From: JANNBN01 sp031385545 | GTDB taxonomy: Bacteria > Actinomycetota > Acidimicrobiia > Acidimicrobiales > JANYDT01 | Length of the DNA: 8,206 nucleotides | Assembly (NCBI GenBank): GCA_031385545.1 | Contig: JANNBN010000036.1 | Location: 1-8,206, forward strand | Direction: 5' to 3' | Part shown: positions 6,873 to 8,206 of the stretch, piece after piece | Layout of the letters: each line of letters starts with the position of its first letter | Numbering within the stretch: position 1 is the first letter of the stretch | Position numbers and translations under genes: made by a program | Notes under the pieces: model-generated | Told to the model about the DNA's origin: nothing | The model's input: the letters and a program-made list of their open reading frames with translations, nothing else | The model's database searches: none

Positions 6873-7648
6873 TGAGAGCGGACGAAGGCGGGGCGGAGCC
6901 GGCAGCGAGTGGCTGCGCCTATCGACGGTGGACTCTCGACGAGGTCGACAAGTGGGTAGCTCCGCAGGTTCCTTCGTCAGTTGTTCTTCAACTCGTCGAG
7001 TCTGAGCATGTTCACTTCAACGAGTTCAACACAGCGTACGGCCGTTTCGTCGCGCAAACAGAGGTCCATTTCTCCCTGTTGGTGGAAGCGATTGAAAGAA
7101 TTGACTACATCGAGAAAAGCTCTTGGCCGGGGCACCGCAGCACCCAGTTCATCCTCGTTACGAACACTCTTCGATCTTTTTGGTCTGCGGCTGATCGACT
7201 ACACCGGGGGGCCTATCAAGACTCCATGACACTTCTTCGCTTGGCATACGAAGTTTGGGCTCGTCTGATCTTTATGTCTTGCCATCCCGACCACCACCTT
7301 TCCGGGCTCTCGCCGTCCGTTCCCACCGGGATGCCCGTCTTCAAGATGACCAACTTCCTCCGGGACGGCCTCCGGTTGGATTGGGACAAGAAGTACGAGC
7401 TGTTGTCGCTTTTTGCTCACGGGAAGCTCGACACCTTCCTCGAGGTCCTCGAGGATTCTCGGAACCCCTCCCCGCGCCGTCACGAACTCGCCGTCTCGTT
7501 CGACTCGTCTCGGTGCGACTTCGCAATCACGCTTTTCAACTTCGTCCTGCTCTTGTACGTGACCTTCGTGCACGATCGCCTCCTCGCCGATGCTCCTGCG
7601 CCTCTCCGCAGTTCATTGCGGGGATCTGGCCGTTGGGCCGGTGGGTAA
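6872..7648 (+). CDS. Hypothetical helical protein, last gene of the restriction operon
   Basis: This 258-residue protein is predicted to be mostly alpha-helical and I do not recognise it firmly. The segment SAADRLHRGAYQDSMTLLRLAYEVWARLIFMS (105-136) resembles the helix pair of DUF5677-type proteins, with its conserved Arg and Glu; this is weak family evidence. A hydrophobic stretch near the C-terminus (NFVLLLYVTFV) could be a buried helix or a single membrane segment. The GTG at 6872 overlaps the hsdR TAG by one base (TAGTG) and suggests coupling; purines GGGGGAAG just upstream may be the ribosome site. Base composition differs: I counted 95 G/C in 7021-7200 (53%) against 113 in 4261-4440 of hsdR (63%). 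This suggests a separate origin. The last 20 or so codons lose the G/C third-position bias and run antisense to the convergent DUF2188 gene, so the natural C-terminus may have been lost. Confidence 0.7.
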   Translation: MRADEGGAEPAASGCAYRRWTLDEVDKWVAPQVPSSVVLQLVESEHVHFNEFNTAYGRFVAQTEVHFSLLVEAIERIDYIEKSSWPGHRSTQFILVTNTLRSFWSAADRLHRGAYQDSMTLLRLAYEVWARLIFMSCHPDHHLSGLSPSVPTGMPVFKMTNFLRDGLRLDWDKKYELLSLFAHGKLDTFLEVLEDSRNPSPRRHELAVSFDSSRCDFAITLFNFVLLLYVTFVHDRLLADAPAPLRSSLRGSGRWAGG

Positions 7649-7811
7649 CCACCTCTCCACCGCCGACGTTGTGGACGATTCGACGTGCGGCAGCTTGAGC
7701 TTCGGCTTGGGTTGCGTGGTGGGAACTGACGCGCTGCGCGCCAGGAGCCACAACGTCCCATCCGTTGCGACCGCTGTTGGGCACGACGTGACGATTGTTT
7801 GACTTGGACAT
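7536..7811 (-). CDS. DUF2188 family small protein
   Basis: This 91-residue protein has the DUF2188 pattern in its first 60 or so residues: an N-terminal HVVPNSGRNGWDVVAPGAQR, then TQAEAQAAARRIVHN, a glycine turn, and GEVVTHRPNGQI. DUF2188 proteins are small alpha/beta proteins of unknown function, common in actinobacteria and proteobacteria. I chose ATG at 7811 because a 12-base Shine-Dalgarno match ends at the correct distance; an in-frame GTG at 7820 lies inside that site. After NGQI the frame continues for about 30 residues of Arg-rich sequence (RRGGDRARRSRTRAGRS) with poor codon bias. That tail is antisense to the convergent plus-strand gene and is probably run-on past a lost stop. It lies 36 bases downstream of the next minus-strand gene and probably shares its transcript. 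Confidence 0.8.
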   Translation of the reverse strand: MSKSNNRHVVPNSGRNGWDVVAPGAQRVSSHHATQAEAQAAARRIVHNVGGGEVVTHRPNGQIPAMNCGEAQEHRRGGDRARRSRTRAGRS

Positions 7812-7816
7812 TTTCT

Positions 7817-7828
7817 TCACCTCCTTTC
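7817..7828 (-). promoter_or_regulatory. Near-perfect Shine-Dalgarno for the DUF2188 gene
   Basis: On the minus strand this reads GAAAGGAGGTGA, a 12-base complement to the usual 3' end of 16S rRNA. The GGAGG core is eight bases from the ATG at 7811. It is far stronger than the ribosome sites of the overlapping restriction genes, suggests high expression, and decides the start codon. Confidence 0.85.
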
Positions 7829-7847
7829 GTTTGCTGGATGGATAGAT

Positions 7848-8206
7848 CTAGATCCCACGACGACCACCGGTCGCTGGGTCGACGGGTTGCTGAAGAAATC
7901 GGAGTTGCTCGCCGTTGTCAAGGGTGATCGATATCTCGATTGCGTTGTTCTTCGTGACCTGCGCATCGGTGATTCGATGACCGACGACTCCCTCCAGATC
8001 GAAGCCGAGGCTTACGCTTCGGAGCGAGTCGAACCGCGCCAGCGAGTAGCGAAGCTGCGCTCTGCCCACGTCATTGAGACCACACACTCGGCTCTCGATT
8101 GCTAGCCGGTCGATCGTGGCTCGGTACGTGAGGTCAACCACTGAAGGGGGGAGTCCGGTGGTGGTGTCTTCTGGCACCGGCAGGTATCCGACGACCTGGC
8201 CACGCC
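7848..8206 (-). CDS. Unknown protein, C-terminal part (5' partial)
   Basis: The reading frame is open from the right window edge to a TAG at 7848-7850, giving at least 118 residues. An in-frame GTG at 8177 could be a start. However, the codons before it read RGQVVGYLP and run smoothly into PVPEDTTTGLPPS, and no clear ribosome site precedes that GTG, so I take the true start to lie outside. The visible part has a helical segment with many Arg and Leu (ATIDRLAIESRV, QLRYSLARFDSL). A strand-rich end follows (SVSLGFDLEGVVG, NAIEISITLDNGEQLRFL). No motif or family is recognised, and no signal peptide or membrane segment is visible. It lies upstream of DUF2188 on the same strand, 36 bases apart, so the two are probably co-transcribed. 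Confidence 0.6.
   Translation of the reverse strand, partial: RGQVVGYLPVPEDTTTGLPPSVVDLTYRATIDRLAIESRVCGLNDVGRAQLRYSLARFDSLRSVSLGFDLEGVVGHRITDAQVTKNNAIEISITLDNGEQLRFLQQPVDPATGGRRGI

Noticed and set aside
7640..7653. GGTGG-GTAA-CCACC hairpin over the stop codon at 7646
   Set aside because: The stem is only five base pairs, no T-run follows on either strand, and it lies within DUF2188 coding sequence. That is too weak for a terminator call.
7845..7854. Ten-base palindrome GATCTAGATC between the two minus-strand genes
   Set aside because: It is a single short palindrome covering a TAG stop, with no second copy or flanking repeat. There is nothing to support an operator or attachment site.
7887..8105. 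A 72-codon plus-strand open frame at the right end
   Set aside because: It is antisense to the longer minus-strand frame, which is open to the window edge and has better strand and helix structure. I saw no ribosome site for it.

Overview
The window looks like part of a high-GC bacterial chromosome, most likely an actinobacterium. The reasons are GTG and TTG starts, strongly G/C-biased third codon positions and actinobacterial-looking HsdR and HEPN sequences. An Acidimicrobiia-type host is a guess I cannot test here. The window is almost fully coding and has no stretch of 300 bases without a gene. I found no tRNA, rRNA, CRISPR array or insertion sequence.

From 1 to 7648 there is one plus-strand, head-to-tail gene train that forms an expanded type I restriction-modification (R-M) locus. 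In order it holds: the C-terminal end of HsdM (cut by the window edge); HsdS; a pRiA4b ORF-3/IS1096-type protein; a nucleotidyltransferase with an MNT (minimal nucleotidyltransferase) domain and an extra N-terminal winged-helix region; a HEPN-domain protein; HsdR with a Schlafen AlbA_2-like domain at its C-terminus; and a helical hypothetical protein. Every neighbouring pair in this train overlaps by 1, 4 or about 11 bases, so the accessory genes are probably co-transcribed and translationally coupled with the restriction genes.

HsdM, HsdS and HsdR should assemble into a methylating and restricting complex. HsdS sets the bipartite target, HsdM methylates adenine, and HsdR translocates and cleaves unmodified DNA. 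The MNT/HEPN pair resembles HEPN-MNT toxin-antitoxin modules, in which the nucleotidyltransferase AMPylates and silences a HEPN ribonuclease. Its position between hsdS and hsdR suggests a second, growth-arrest layer tied to restriction. That link is inference.

From about 7536 to 8206 the strand switches. A DUF2188 protein with a near-perfect Shine-Dalgarno lies downstream of a partial unknown gene, both on the minus strand. The DUF2188 reading frame and the last gene of the R-M train converge and overlap by 113 bases, each ending in an unconvincing tail. This looks like the right-hand junction of the defence locus.
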